NCBI GenBank assembly: GCA_002270565.1
Contig: NQMI01000002.1
Span: 434,001 to 498,000, forward strand
Length of the DNA stretch: 64,000 nucleotides
Direction of reading: 5' to 3'
DNA from: Stenocarpella maydis
Taxonomy: Eukaryota > Ascomycota > Sordariomycetes > Diaporthales > Diaporthaceae
Shown here: one piece after another, positions 1 to 13,480 of the stretch
Position numbering within the stretch: the stretch's first letter is position 1
Layout of the letters: each line of letters opens with the position of its first letter
The notes under the pieces: generated by a model
The model's database searches: none
What the model was told of the DNA's origin: nothing
The model's input: the letters and a program-made list of their open reading frames with translations, nothing else
Translations under genes and position numbers: made by a program

Positions 1-324
1 AGCCAGAGCCCTTGTTCTCGCAGCGCATGACATCGATCTCGTGCTCTGAGCAGATGCCGCTGGCCGAGACGCAGCTGAGCTGCGGGACGGCGGGGACGCG
101 GCGGTGGCTGGTCTGCTTGCCTGCGCGGAGGGTCAGGGACTCGACCTGGGGGTTGAGGAGCGATGTGAGTTGAGGATCAGCGGTGGCAAGCACCAGCCGT
201 TGACTTTTCCCGCGGCCTGGAGACTCACCTGTGAGAGCAGGATGGCGTCGCGGGGCTTGGCCCTGGCGTCTGCCGATGTGGCCAGGACGGTGAGGGCCGC
301 CGAGAGGGAGGTGAGAGCGTGCAT
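1..324 (-). CDS. SARAF-type store-operated calcium entry regulator, 5' part only (runs off the left edge)
   Basis: Exon 1 is 324-229, the intron 228-146 (GTGAGT...CCCCAG) and exon 2 starts at 145 and continues past base 1. Phase is kept exactly (32 codons, then Val). The N-terminus is a signal peptide (MHALTSLSAALTVLATSADA), followed by DAILLSQ, VESLTLRAGK, TSHRRV, a PQLSC cysteine and DVMRCENKGSG. This order of motifs is what I know from fungal members of the SARAF/TMEM66 family, single-pass ER proteins that damp store-operated Ca2+ entry. The transmembrane segment and the C-terminal half lie outside the window. It faces the same way as the ABC transporter but is separated from it by over 1 kb, so shared control is not implied. 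The family call is by motif memory, not by a search. Confidence 0.82.
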
Positions 325-1399
325 GGCGGGGTGTATACGGTGTTGAGGGTGGGGTGAGGTCCAGGCTACGCTTGATACAAGGCCTATCTGGTATGTACTC
401 GCCGGTTGCGGGATTGTCGTAAAAAAAAAAGAAAAAAAAAAAAGAGGGGTTGACCACAGCCACTAGATTCAAGCCATGGTCGAGCAGAAGAGGACAGTTC
501 TCGTTGTAGCAGGATTTGGAACCCAGAGGCCGCCACCAAGGCAGCAGACACGAGGCTGTACACTAAATGCTCCAGCTGAGTGCGAGTGACGTATGCGGGG
601 ACCCTTGCTTGGCTGCAGCGCCGATCTGCGTATCCTTGTAATTACATAGTATGCATAGGTACCTAGTATCTACCAGGTATTCCTCCACCACTGCTGTATA
701 AATCAACACTGGGGCTGTCCAGGGTAGGAACAGGAGTATAGGAGCAGCAGTATGGCAATGGGTGTTGTATGAGTGGGTGTTATGGGGGATGTGTGGATAT
801 TGCACTAGTCCTGAGGTCTTCATGGGCGCAGGCATTGGCGCACCGGTGTAAGCTCCCTTCTCGTGGGTGCGAATATCCGAATCCTCCTCATTGCGAAAAG
901 GATCAACAACGGCACCATGAGGGGTGCGAACTTGGCCTCTTGACCTTTTGCTTGAAGGAAGCACAGACATGTCGTGACGAAATGCATTAAGCTCTGAGAA
1001 AGAGTCCCCTCCTATGTACTTCGCGCATCATGACTCAGAGGTATCGAGATGAGACGGGGCAAGCCCAGCCGGTAAAAACCATTCCCCAACGCCATATCTA
1101 TGCATGAGTCTTCCACCTGAGATCCGCCCATGCCACGCAGAAACCCGCCACATGCCTCCGCTGTACATCAACACCAATTCCCTTTTTGTGATGACGAGGC
1201 ATGAGGGCCCTTGCGCAGGGCCCTTCAATGCATAAACTCAGAAAACAAACTCATACGCATAGTCTTCGGAAGGCTCGGAAATGGCAGGGCATCATGCGGG
1301 CCGCGGGCGCGAACAAGGCCCGGCATGCCCGGAAAGAAACAAAAAGGAAAACAAGAAACCAGGATAAAGTGAGAAAGCACGCCCCTCAAGCCCAGCCGC
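325..1399. other. Intergenic: SARAF promoter side and ABC transporter 3' side
   Basis: About 1.07 kb without a credible gene. It has a near-continuous A tract at 421-443 about 100 bp upstream of the SARAF start codon, which may serve as a nucleosome-excluding poly(dA) element (inference). Short open frames here lack coding bias. Confidence 0.7.
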
Positions 1400-4300
1400 T
1401 CAGTTCTTCTCGAGGCTCTGCAGCCGCACCAGTTCAGCGTACCTCCCGTTGGCCCGCATGAGATCCTGGTGAGTGCCCTCCTCGACGACGACGCCCTTCT
1501 CAAAGACATAGATGCAGTCCGCCTTTGCGATTGTGGACAGTCTGTGCGCGACGGCGATGGTGGTGCGGCCCTTCGCGGCACGGTCCAGCGCCGCCTGCAC
1601 GACGTGCTCCGACTCGGAGTCGAGCGCCGACGTCGCCTCGTCCAGCAGCAATATCTTGGGGTCACGGATGAGCGCCCGCGCGATGGCGAGCCGCTGCTTC
1701 TGGCCGCCCGAGAGCAGTGTGCCCTTGGAGCCCACCAGGGTGCCGAACCCGTCGGGGAGCGACATTACGAACTCGTAGATGTTGGCCTCGCGGCACACTG
1801 CCTCGATCTGCGCGTCCGTGATGCTGTCCGCGTCCGTGGCCCCCAGCAGAATGTTCTCGCGGATTGTGCCGGCGTACAACGTCGGCTCCTGGCTCACAAG
1901 CGCGATGAAGGACCGGTAGTCGTTGACGTTGAGCGACGAGATCTCGCGCCCGTCCACGAAGATGCCGCCCGCCAGCGGGTTGTAGAACCGCTCCAGCAGC
2001 GCGATCGTCGTGCTCTTGCCGCACCCACTGGGCCCGACGAGCGCGATGTACTGGCCTGGCTGGACCTGGAGGTTCAGGCCTCTGAGGACGGGTACGTCGG
2101 GCCGCGTCGGGTACCTGAAGTGGACGTCCCGGAACTCGATGGTGCCCTGGATGCTGTCCTTCTCGGTCCGGGAGACCCTGTCGCCGTCCTGGGACCACGT
2201 GTCGATCTGAGGCTTCCGGTCCGCGAGCCTCTTCAGCTCGCCGGTGGCGTGCTGGGCCTTGCCCATGTCAGGAGCGAACGAGAAGATGGTTCCGGCGGAT
2301 TGCGCCCCAAATATGACCTGCGAGAAGACGAGGAAGAACTGGAACAGGCCGTACTCGCGCTTGGCGATCAGAGTTCCACCGTACCAGAACCCGAGCGCGA
2401 AGCAGAGGAACATGAGCGACTGGCTAGCGGCGTAGAGGGACGAAGACCTCAGCACCGACTTTGTGCTGGTCTTCAGCTGGCTTGCGATACTCTCCCGGTA
2501 CTTGGCCAACACGTCCTCCTCACGGGTCAGCGACGCGACAGTTCGGATCGCAGTGACGGCCTCAGAGGCATAGCTGGCGGACGACGCGTAGGCGCGTTTG
2601 GATCGGGTTTGGAACCGTGACAGCATCCAGACACGGAGGAAACCACAGGCGAGCAGGACAGGCACTGTTGAAATGCAGACGAGAGCAAGCTTCCAGCCGA
2701 TGGCGAGTGCGACGACAAGACATGTGACGAGGGTCGAAACGGTCATGAGAATGGTGCCGAGGGTGGCGCCTGAGAGTCCTGCCATGTGTGTCGTCTCCGT
2801 GCTGAGGAAAGACGTGAGGCCACCCGCGGAGTTCTCGTCGCGGTCGAAGAACTCCACGTCCTGGCGGAGCATGGTCCGGAAGGCCCTGTCCCGTGCTCTG
2901 TGGATCATTCGCTCCGAGCCAATGGCGAAGATGACGCCCTGAACCGAGAAACAGATGAGCATGGCCAGACCCAGCATCAGGTACATCAGGCACCAAAAGT
3001 GTGCGCTGGACTGGATCCTCGGAATGGTCTCGGGGGTTACAGGTACACTGAGCTCGGTGATGATGTTGGCGAAGATCAAGGACATGACGGGATTGCCGCC
3101 GCCGGAAAGCGCTGCGAAGATGAGGCCGACAACCATCAGTTTCCACTCTTCCTTGTTGAAAGATGCAATGGTCTTGATAAGCGTCCACAAGGAATACTTT
3201 TGCTGTTCCTCAGGCTTGCGTCCTTGAAGAGCAAGACTCGAGAGAGATTTGGACGTGGCCTGGCGGTTCAGCCGTGATGCGATGTTCGCATCATTAGGAT
3301 CAGCTTCATAGGCTTCACCTTCGACAGCAGTCTCCCCGTTCGACGTCTCCTTCTTGATAGCCCGTGTCTCGTTCTCGGATCCATCTTCGTCGTCGGTCTC
3401 CTCGACTCTCGCAATCTCCTGCGCAGTAACCAGCGCGTGGTATGCGCCCTGCTTTGCGACAAGTTCATTATGGTTACCCTGCTCGACTATGCGACCCTGG
3501 CTCATAACGACGATATTGTGGGCATCTCGAATCGTGGCCAGACGGTGAGCGATAGCGATGGTAGTTCGTCCTTCGGCGGCCTGTTCCAGAGCCGCTTGCA
3601 CAACACCCTCACTGCGAGAATCCACTGCATATATATGGTCAGTATCACTCACAAACAGACTATCAGGCAGGCAGGAATATATGTCCTCATCCAGACAGAC
3701 TTACAAGCTGATGTTGCCTCGTCCAGCAGCAGTATCTTGGGGTCGGATACAATGGCTCTGGAAATAGCAATTCGTTGTTTCTGGCCGCCGGAAAGCAGGA
3801 AACCACGCTCGCCAACATTCGTCTGGTAGCCCTCCGGAAGGGCGGTGATGAAATCGTGCGCATACGCCTTCACAGCAGCCGCCTCGATAAGCTCCTTCTG
3901 CCTCTCGGGGCTCTCGTGCTCGTGCTTGGTGCCAACCAGGCCGTGGCGGATATTCTCGTAGATTGTGGTGCCGAATAGTGTCGGCTCCTGGCTGACAAGA
4001 GCGATTTGCTGGCGCAGCCATCGGAGGTTGAGGGTCGAGATGTCATGGCCATCCAGATACACCTTACCCTGGACCGGGGTGTAGAAGCGCTCGATCAAAC
4101 CCACGATTGTCGATTTCCCAGAGCCTGAGGCCCCCACGAGCGCAGTGGTCTTCCCGGCGGGTATCTCGAGGGTCACGCCGTCCATGACCACGACATCGGG
4201 ACGGGACGGGTAGATCATCTTGACGCTCTCGAGCTTGATGCTTCCATCCACCTTCTCCAGCTTCTCGCCCTCGTTAGACGAGCTGTCCAGGGCTGAATTA

Positions 4301-5639
4301 CGGTCGATGGTTGTGTAAATCTTGGCGGCGGCACCGAGAGCTGTCGTGAAAGCCTGCACATTAGGCGTGACATTGCCCAAGGCAAACGAGCCTATCATCG
4401 TGGCCATTGCTATTGTTAGCACCCTTTGCAGCGGAATAACCCCGTCAACCAGATATCTGGACCCCATCCAGAATGCCAGACCATAATTCCAGTTCATGAC
4501 GAGCATGAGAAAGCCGACCATGATAGCAATCGCCCCTTTCATCCTGATGCCGTAGGACTCGGCTTTGGTGAGGTGCGTATCATAAAGCTTGGCCAGCCTG
4601 TCCTGTGTCCCAAAAGCCACCGCGTTGCGGACGGAGCTGAGAGTCTCTTCGGCAACAGTACCACCGAGCGCGTATGAGTTGATGTTCTTTTTACTGAACT
4701 TGACGATGAATTGCCCGCCACTACCCATAATGCATACGATAGCCACGACTGTCGAGAAAAGAATCAGGGTGAGCTTCCAATACATGACGAATCCGATGAT
4801 GAAGGCGGCGAAGAAGGAAGCCAGGGCGGCCAGGGTCAGAGAGATCTTCTCGCTGATGCCATCCTGGATCAGGTTCGTGTCGGCTGTGATGCGGGTGACG
4901 ACCTCGCCGGAGCCGAGGTTGTCGAAGAAGCCTATGTTCTGTCTCAGGCAGCTCTCGAGATAGTGCTCCCGAATCTTACCAGCGATGTGCTCGCCGGTGT
5001 AGATGTAGATGACGGTTGCCACGTAGGTTGTAACGAACTCGCCGATGCCCAGGTAGACAAAGATGAGGACGAGATTTGTCATGCCGCTCATAAACTCGTC
5101 GTAGGTCGCGGTGCCATTGAAGAAACCGGCAAAGGTCCCCTGGTACACGTCAGTCACCTGCGAAGGGCCCAAGAGCGATGCATCCTGGGGCATTCCAGGC
5201 CACACAATATACTTACTTGGAGGTTACCGAAAATTATGGTCATGATCGGCAGAATGGCGCCCGAGGCGATGGCACAGACGGTCCCAATAGAAAGAAGAAT
5301 GAGATCGATCCGTGTGGCATATCGATACAGCGTGGCCATGCCTACCTTGACGTCTGGGGTCTCGACTTGGCGCCTCAGGATCTCGGCCTGCTCCGGGGGC
5401 ATGCCCTCGTAGGGGTCGGCCTTCTTCTCATCCTGGGGCTTGATGACCTTGGAATCCAGCTTGTGCAGGTCGACACGATCTTCGCTGTCGCTCGTTGCTG
5501 TCTTGTCGGACAGCTTTTGTGGGTCCGCCTTCGTTGCGTCAGTGGTGGCTCCTTGTTCATTAACTGGTGTTTGGTTGCGACTGCTTGACGATCCGCTGCC
5601 TCCAGTGCCAGGCCGGCCGTTGGGAGTCTGCTCAGCCAT
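1400..5639 (-). CDS. Full-size ABC transporter, ABCB/MDR (Pmd1-like) multidrug exporter
   Basis: Three exons: 5639-5217, 5157-3705 and 3624-1400, with introns of 59 and 80 bp. Together they give 1366 aa. The order is TM-NBD-TM-NBD with a Ser/Gly-rich cytosolic N-terminus of about 100 residues. NBD1 has Walker A GASGSGKST (~483-491), signature LSGGQ (~596) and Walker B LLLDEATSA (~617). NBD2 has GPSGCGKST (~1156), LSGGQ (~1263) and LLLDEATSA (~1284). Both halves keep the Q-loop (VSQEPTL) and H-loop (IAHRL, VAHRL), so both ATP sites look competent. The second intron falls inside the NBD1 Walker B region. The size and order match fungal plasma-membrane MDR1/leptomycin B-resistance exporters, which extrude hydrophobic drugs or, in some species, peptide pheromone. 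The actual substrate cannot be read from sequence. The start was chosen at 5639; an in-frame start upstream at 5666 would add only 9 residues. Confidence 0.93.
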
Positions 5640-8103
5640 GATGGCTTGGCTGCGTGCTAGGAGCACAGCAGGTGAGCGTAGGGGCCCGCAAGGTTTTGCC
5701 TAGTGCCAATAGACCCCCGGTGTATATCTTGAGAACAGCAGCGTAGGTGGCGAGCTGCCGAGAACCGATATTTTGCGCCGGCTGTGATGGAGTTATGGCC
5801 CCGCCCAGGATCCCTCTCTGGCGAAGTATGATCCGGCTCAGGGTGCAGAGAAGAAACCGGAGAGCTGAATGTGTGCAATGTGTTGGGGCGTGATGGGAGT
5901 GCAGGTCACGCCCGAGATATTAAGGCGGATGGGCATAGGTGCCTAGGCTCCAAGCGGTAGGGAGACCGACTGGGGCGACGATATATGTACAAAGTCCCGC
6001 ACGGGAGAGATTGAAACCGAATTCTAGCTGCACGACCCTGACATGGCCTCTACTATAGCAGATACTAAGAGGTCAGGGAAGGGTGGCGTGCCCGCATTGA
6101 CCCTCATCCGGGGTACGGATGAGAGAGCGAACGAGCGGGGGGGGGGGAGGGGTTGCTTGGCTGCCATTGATTACCAGCCGAGGGGCGGACTTCGCACTCT
6201 CTCAGTCCGAAATACAGAGTACTCCGTATAGGACTGTGGGCTCCAAGCAAGCCCCTCTGTCCCCGTCGGGCTGCCCTTCTAGAATTACTGTGGAATCTTC
6301 CGGCCCCACCTCTGACCCGCTTCTGCCTCGCATCCGCTGGGAGCATAGTACAGATGTAGACAATTACGACCGCTCGTTCATCCCGAGTCCGGTAAGGAGT
6401 CACCGGCTTGGCTGCAGTCCATCTGTCGTGTAGGCTGACGAGTGAGATCCAGACGAACAGTAGGGAGGTCGATGCGATGTTGACCATGACATCCTCCTAT
6501 AGGAACATCATGCACGTTGATGATGACATCTCCTCGTGTGCGGAGTATTGAAAACGGCAGACAGGATGAGTCACCCCGAACCACCCTTACAATAAATGGG
6601 TATTACATGTCTGCGTCTGCACTGCCATCCGGATAGAACTCCTCGGGTGTCGCCGTGGAGGATCGGTGAGATTAGTGCCGTGTCTAAGCTACATACCGAG
6701 CAGCCTAGGTACACTAGTCGTCTCCGGGAGGGGGCAATGGCCTCCGTTTTTTGGTCTGCCGCTACGCAAGTGCACAACCATGCCCACGGTATTCGGATGT
6801 CGCTTGGCGGGTCCCGGAAGGCTGCCATATCTCATTTCATCTCCGACGCAGATACGCATCGACCTACCTACTGGTTATCTGGATGCCCTCTTTGCAACGA
6901 ATCAGGATAGTTGTAATCGCTAGTCTGCGGTCATGAAAAGCAGGCGCCTCCAGCAACTCAGCCTGTCTCCCGTTGGCTGAGTGTAGAGCCTGAGCATTCG
7001 TCTCTCTTGAAACAATGTCTTCGTTCCCTCCGTCGTCCATGTCGCTGACCATCTCATAGCAACGCGCCCCTTTACAAGCATTGACCCATAATATTTGCTT
7101 TAGCCTAGTTCCACTTTGGTGGCCGAGAACAGACCCACACTCCTGACACATGCAAACCATTAGGTGGCGGCGGTCGGGCTTCGGACATCTAACTGGCACC
7201 CAATTCCGTAGTACGAGCCCAGAGGTTGCCTGCGGGCGAGTTCCTCCCGGGCTGCTCACACACACCGATTACCGCAAGTGTACATCTAAGCAGCGCCGCA
7301 ATTGACATTGTTCCAGAACTATCACGGTTATGTACCATGGCCAAAATCAGGGTGTGCGAGAGAATGGCTGTGTTGCCAGTGCGGCCACGCAAGTCCATGT
7401 CTGGCTCGCCGTTTCGGAATGCAAAGAGATCATGTAAAAGGATTGAACCCTGAGTATGACAGAAGTAAGCACGTAAGACATACATCACCCGGACTGATGC
7501 AGTACATTCTAATCCTGACTATCTCACAAATGAAAGCCACTCCTAAAATAGGTAGCGCACAGTCAACTGATTCATAATACCTAGGTAGCTAACACCTGCA
7601 CGCTCATTATTGTTCTAAAGAGGACTCGTATCGTAATGTGACTAGCCTGCAAAAACGGCTATCTGTGGCAATAGTAGTGGGCAACTACCAGCCAGCAGGG
7701 CAGTGCAGTGCTGACCATAGTAACTGGCTATGGGCACTACAGCCACGTGACCCACGTACACATATATAGACTCCTACTGGCTGTGCGGGCTATGCCCACA
7801 ATAGTACAACCTCCTCTAGAGCGAATTTTACTATAGGTAACCACTACAACCCACGATCGTATTGCAATACGTGACCCATCCAACACTATCTGTCATTATG
7901 AATCTCACTACACAAAGGAATATTTAGGGACACAGCTTGAGCACTTATTGTCCGGAATGGATCGCCCTTTAATTACTGGTGGCACGTATCAGCTATATAT
8001 TAAAATAGACCTTGGGGCCGCTGGCTCAATTGTCAGCCCTAGTATCTACATTCTATTGCCAGCCCGAAGCAATCGTCAACTCGCACACCCAACGGCCCAG
8101 GGA

Positions 8104-8151
8104 TCAGCGGAGCGGGACGTGTATCTCGCACGCTTCGCGTGCGAGATATGC
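8104..8151 (+). repeat. Left terminal inverted repeat with internal 12-bp perfect hairpin
   Basis: Outer end reads TCAGCGGAGCGGGACG. The stem at 8122-8133/8137-8148 is perfect. Confidence 0.65.
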
Positions 8152-8639
8152 TGGCCCACTCCGCTTGCGGCGTAGCGTTCTGCTTATCCCCGTGCCTCTG
8201 CAGCCCCTGGCTGACTAAGCAACCCAAGCACGCTCCACGCCCAATATCAACCACGCTTCTTCATTATCAACACCATAGAAACCGCTAAACGATATGAATT
8301 GACTGTTTTAAAGCAACTTGGTGATAGATTCAGTCTGTTCTGAAGGCGTCCTCTTGTTGTTTCTAGGGGGGAACCCCCTAGGACCCCCTGCCTGCGGCGC
8401 TGAGCCTGCGGCGCCTCACCACGCCCCCTTCCGGCCCACGCCCCCTTCCGGCCCGCGCCTTCCTCTTCAACAACGGACCACGATTTTCAACGACATGTCT
8501 TCTTAACAATTTCCTCTCGGCTAAATACTTTCAGAGGTACATCGTTATTGACCAATCCAGACTCGAGGATTCTGAACAGACCAATCCAGACTCAGATAAC
8601 TTTCGGGTGATTACGCTGGGTAAGAACGCTACGCGGGCC

Positions 8640-8687
8640 GCATATCTCGCACGCTTCGCATGCTCGATACACGTCCCGCTCCGCTGA
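8640..8687 (-). repeat. Right terminal inverted repeat
   Basis: Reverse complement of the left arm with 36 or more of 48 positions identical. The internal hairpin is imperfect. Confidence 0.65.
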
Positions 8688-9100
8688 ATTACTCTTATCT
8701 ATAAACCCTACTTATAGAGCAAGCCTTTTAAAGCATAGTATTTCTGTACATGCTCTATATGCGCTTAACCCTCCTACCAGCTGCTCTGTAATGCTTGTGC
8801 CGCCTCGGATCCATGGAGGTCTGTGGCTGAGGGAAAACTGGGTACTTTAGCTGCTTGGGGTGGGTAAGATGACTGATTTTGGAAATATGAATAGCGGTGG
8901 TCACTTGAGACCCCCTCCGTGATGTTGTCGGAGTGGGCGTTGGGCATTGTACATACATATGGACCCTCAGTTTTGTTGAGCGCCGAGCCGTGGACAAGGC
9001 CTCTGGACGATGCCGTTTTCACATACGATAAAACTGATATTCGGAGGTGCGTCTCAGCTTGCCCTTGCCATAGTCGTGCGCCTTCAATCGATAGAAGGTT

Positions 9101-9122
9101 CTCTCTCTCTCTCTCTCTCTCC
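9101..9122 (+). repeat. (CT)n microsatellite
   Basis: Uninterrupted CT dinucleotides in non-coding sequence. Confidence 0.95.
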
Positions 9123-11945
9123 CCAAAAGATAAAGGAAAAAAAAGAAGAAGAAAAACTCTGTCCAAAGCAACCATCCTCTCCCCTGAACCTTGCATGTGC
9201 CGTGCCAGAATGCCTGTGATAGGACGGCTGGCGACAACAGAAATTAGGACACTTGGTCAAGGTACCATAATAATTGCCCGAACCCAGTTTGCCAGTAGCA
9301 ATACGGGATGTCTTTTCATTTCTGCAGATAAAACTCTTCGCACCGCCAGATCAAGTTCGTCCAGTCACTCTCAGATCGAGAGATCATGCGTTGGATGGCC
9401 TAGGTCTTGACTACAGATTGAGACCCGGATGAAAGACCGAAGCTTTGGAAATTCGTTGACTGATAGCTTTACCATGCTCACCCAAACTATTCTTGTAAAT
9501 AAAAAAGAATGAAACAAAAATTGAATAGAGCACACATGTTTACTCAAAACTCGTAGCTGCGCAGTCACCCCTGAGGTCGTTCACCCAAATACATTACCTA
9601 GGTAATCGGATATTGCGTATCATGAGCGAAAATTTATGCTCTTGAGATAATCCATTGGAATAGTAAGCCATCCAGCTAAGTTAAGAACGCCTATACAATG
9701 TTCTCCCGCTCTTGTTACACAGAATGCATATCTTCCATTTCTCGCCTTTTCTATACTTAGATGAGTATTTACATCATTGTAATAATCAAGACAGTCACTA
9801 AGGTCATTGCTTTATATATATGAATAAAATTTCAAGTAAACTTTTGTTTAAGGAGGTTATATGCAAACAGGCTTCACATAGGCTGAGAGCCAGGCAGAAT
9901 ACTGCCAATCATACATCCTAGATGATCGGATTCGCTGAGAAAAGCCCCTCCAGCCGCTTCGTATATTTTATATTGACCGTGCGTGCCACTGTGATACCTG
10001 AGAAAACTGTCTTGCGTGGTGACGGTAAGACAGAGCTTGATCAATACCCAGTCGGCACACGTGCTTCAAGCGAGTGGAAATTTGAGGCTTGATTGGGATT
10101 GGTGGAGGAGCATGTTGACCGGTAGTTTAATGGCTGGCTACTGGAGACTCTTATCTGGTCGCCGAACAGCCTTCGCCCAAGGCGCAGTCACAAATACATG
10201 GTCGGATCACATCCATCATCCCTGCGTCTCAGATCTTGGGATAGTTGTTCATCCCAACGCGCCAGTGCTCTGTAAGTTTCAAGTTGGAAGCACAGATGGT
10301 CACTCAGGATGGTTGAAGACTGCACTGGGGAAGTGTATAGCCGGCAGCACATCTCCCGAGACGCTTCCAGAGTACTACGGGCTGAGAGGGGTGGGTGGGT
10401 TATCTACTGCTGCTGCGATCTATTACCTGCCATACAAAATTTCCATACTTCCCTGAAATGAATTGCTACCAGGCAGCCCTCACTGGAGTATACGATATGA
10501 CGTGCCCTGGAGACAACGCCAAACCACCCGGTTCCTGCAGTATTCGTCCACTTGTCGAATATAAACCCAGGGTATCCGTGAGTTCAAAACCAGACGCTGG
10601 AGTTTACACGCAGAAACCGACGGTGCATCTCCAGGACCACAAACACGGCCGCCATTCCTGTCCATGTCAGAGTAAGCGAGTCCAACAAGCCCCGAAGGCC
10701 GCACCAGAAGCATGTACCCTACGCCTACGTCAACGTCCACGCCATGGATATATATCCGAGGGCAAGATCCTGCCGGGGCGCGTATTCACCATCAAACACG
10801 GGCTTACGGGACCAGAGCCGCAAGGGCGAGCTTAACTCAAGTCACGAGACGCAGTGCAGTACGGCGAATCCAAACTGTCCACCAACACACACAAGTATGG
10901 AGACATAATCCAAACCGAGTGCGGTATTTCTGTCAAGAGGAGACTTGGAGTACGTGGAACTCAAGAGAGCGCCTGGCCGGCCCCTTCCGAGGGAACATAT
11001 CGCTGGGATGTCTCGCTTCAGAGTGAGACGGGGTCGCGCACGCGGTGCTATGGGTGACGACGGAGGGCGCCTGAGATCTTTTCGTGTGTCGGAGACGGGC
11101 GCCTGCTTGAACTACCACCCGAGTAATCGTATTCGATCGTGGTCCCCATCCCCAGAAAGCCTTTGTTTTGGGTGGTTTTGTCTATGTCTTCTTATTTCGG
11201 CTGCGCTCCTTGCCTGGGGGAGACGGCCTGGGGGGTAGACATGTGAGCAGCAAACCAGGACACATCGTTGGCGAGTGACAATACTGTGGACGGGTGCTGG
11301 CGCCGTTGGGTTCACAATGGCGGGTGTGCACCCGCACACATATACATAGACACCTGTCACCACGTGCAGAGCCAGTACCTGAGGTTCTATGCGGCCCTGT
11401 TGGGGTCGAGCTCAGTCGCGTTCCCCCTGATATATCAGCGGGAGGCGGGGGGCCTCGAGGTGGTGTTGGCCACTATCCTCCAGCAGACGATGGGCAACAA
11501 ACATAGATAAGGCAAGTCAGCACTTACTTAGAGGTCCCCGGCCCAGGGCCCAGGGCCCAGACCCGACGAGATCACTATTGACGCGGAGGATTCCCCAGAG
11601 GCGGCGTGTATTCCTTCGGGTGAGACAGGGCGGCGAGGGAGACGGCGTGCGTTGGCAATCTGACAGGGCGGGCGGCCAAATAATTCATACGCCAGAGAGA
11701 CAAGCCCCGGCGGCACAAAGTGTCGAGGTGGTGCCGGATGGGTGGGCGGCGGTTCCTGAGCTTCCTTGGATCCTTAGTCGACGAATCTCAGCCCAGCGGC
11801 CTGGGATGGTGGGCGCTCAGTGTCAGGGTGGCTCCCGGGAAAGTGACAAAAAAGAGGGGGGGGGAACAGTTGCCGTGCGACGGTCCCTGTCGCCATTCTT
11901 GTTAGCTGGGCCTGGACCTGCAGTGCTCAGGAGGCAGACAGTAGC

Positions 11946-12090
11946 ATTTGTGTACAAGGCAGGCTGTGCGACGAGTCAAAAAAAAATTTGTGTACAAGGC
12001 AGGCTGTAGCGAACGAGTACTAAAAAAAAAAAACCACCACCCCAAAAACAAAAAAAGAAAAAACCAAAAAAAAAAAACCAAAAAAACCTG
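11946..12090 (+). repeat. Tandem duplication with A-rich tails
   Basis: A 22-bp unit at 11946-11967 is repeated exactly at 11986-12007. Each copy is followed by a related sequence and then an A run (9 A, then 12 A), grading into an A/C-rich tract to about 12090. Confidence 0.8.
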
Positions 12091-13430
12091 GTCTCTTCTT
12101 GCTTTCAATACTGGACCTGTACCATGGCCGTGCAGAGTCAAAAGCTGGAAGCTTGGGAATGCAATTTCCAGGCGCGGCAATTGGGGGGGGACCCACACAC
12201 GCTGCAGCCAACGACCATGTGGGCTGAGCAAGCAAAGCAGGAACCAACGGCAACCAACGGCAAGGGCCAGCTGCTTTTACAGGCTAGGCTCGTGGCAGGG
12301 ACCGGCGGTCGGTGGAAGATCGGCTCGTCGATGCTTGAGGGATGCTGGGGGCGGCCTGGGCGGAGAGATGGGATGGAAAATCCGGGCACGGAGGCCGAAT
12401 GCGCTCGCCATGCCGAAATGAGCATGGCGACAGCTACACTACACACCCTTGACAAGATGGATGGGCCAGTTGAAGCCCCAGCCTGTGCGTCCTTGTCAGT
12501 GGTGGGCTTAGTGTTCTGGTTCCTGGATCCTGCGGTCAGACTAGGGAGTGGGAGTGAGTTAATTATATACATACATTACGGAGTACTATGTAGCTGTGCC
12601 GTACAGGCTTGGCCCTCGAGACGGGCCAGCTGGTCAGCCGACGAGCCGGCAGACAAGAAGGACGTGCCTGGATTGGAGGGTCTGTCTTGCGGGGAGGTTC
12701 TCCCAGACCTCTGGTGCTCGTCCGGCAGAGGAATGAGGTGGCTTTGGAGGTCTGGAAGAAGCGATCGACAGGCTCCGTCGTGTGCATATGTATTTCTTGC
12801 AGAGATCGGCGGCCGTCTCGTCTCCATCGCCCAGTCGCCCACCCATTTGCTTACTCATCCACTTATTTACTGTCAGCAGTACTACATGTACAAAGTAGAC
12901 GGTTTCTGGAAGTACCAAGCTGAGGGGGTACGTAGCGGGATATACAAGCCCGGCAGTGTCATGGCTGGGTGCATCTCAGCCCCATGTGGCCACACATACC
13001 AGCGCTCTGGAAGTGGAATGGCTTGACGAGTTATTGAATCTCTGTGATGCACTCCAATTCCGCCCTCGATCCATCACTCTGCCGGGCCCCACCTCCCCAG
13101 CTCTGTCGCCCAGGCCTCTCGGTTTGCTCAACCCTCTCAGGAGGGAATACCGGTCCATCCATGGGCCAGGGCCAGGGCCAGGCGTGCCATTCGCTCCCCC
13201 GTCCGCAGGGGCCCCACTCATGCATGCATCCCGGCCGTGTCTCCGTTGGTGGCTATCTTCACCTGATGTCTGCATAGTATCTAGACGCATCTACTTGGTC
13301 GCAACCATATCCATAGTATACTACACTATATACACATTCCGTCTCCAATACGGGGGCAAGGTCCACTCACCCCAACCAGACGAGGAGAAAAGAAACGAGC
13401 CCTCTCATTCCACGACTCTCAGGAGACCGA

Positions 13431-13431
13431 C

Positions 13432-13480
<49 letters not shown>

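Larger units (their letters stand above)
8104..8687. mobile_element. Candidate non-autonomous inverted-repeat element, 584 bp
   Basis: A 48-bp block at 8104-8151 recurs in inverted orientation at 8640-8687. The outer 22 bp and inner 14 bp match exactly; the central 12 bp differ. Each arm holds its own hairpin; in the left arm 8122-8133 pairs perfectly with 8137-8148 around a TTC loop. The interior contains a second hairpin (CTAGGGGG 8363-8370 with CCCCCTAG 8374-8381), a 10-bp direct repeat (8391-8400 and 8405-8414) and a 17-bp tandem repeat (8420-8436, 8437-8453). There is no coding capacity and I see no clear target-site duplication. A MITE-like or rolling-circle-type remnant is plausible; the family is not identified. 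Confidence 0.5.

Noticed and set aside
1469..2620. 383-codon open frame on the plus strand
   Set aside because: It lies antisense to the NBD2-coding exon of the ABC transporter and mirrors its codon bias; no domain of its own.
12124..13026. 300-codon open frame with a good ATG context
   Set aside because: Composition and third positions look non-coding, with no domain or signal; chance opening in GC-rich DNA.
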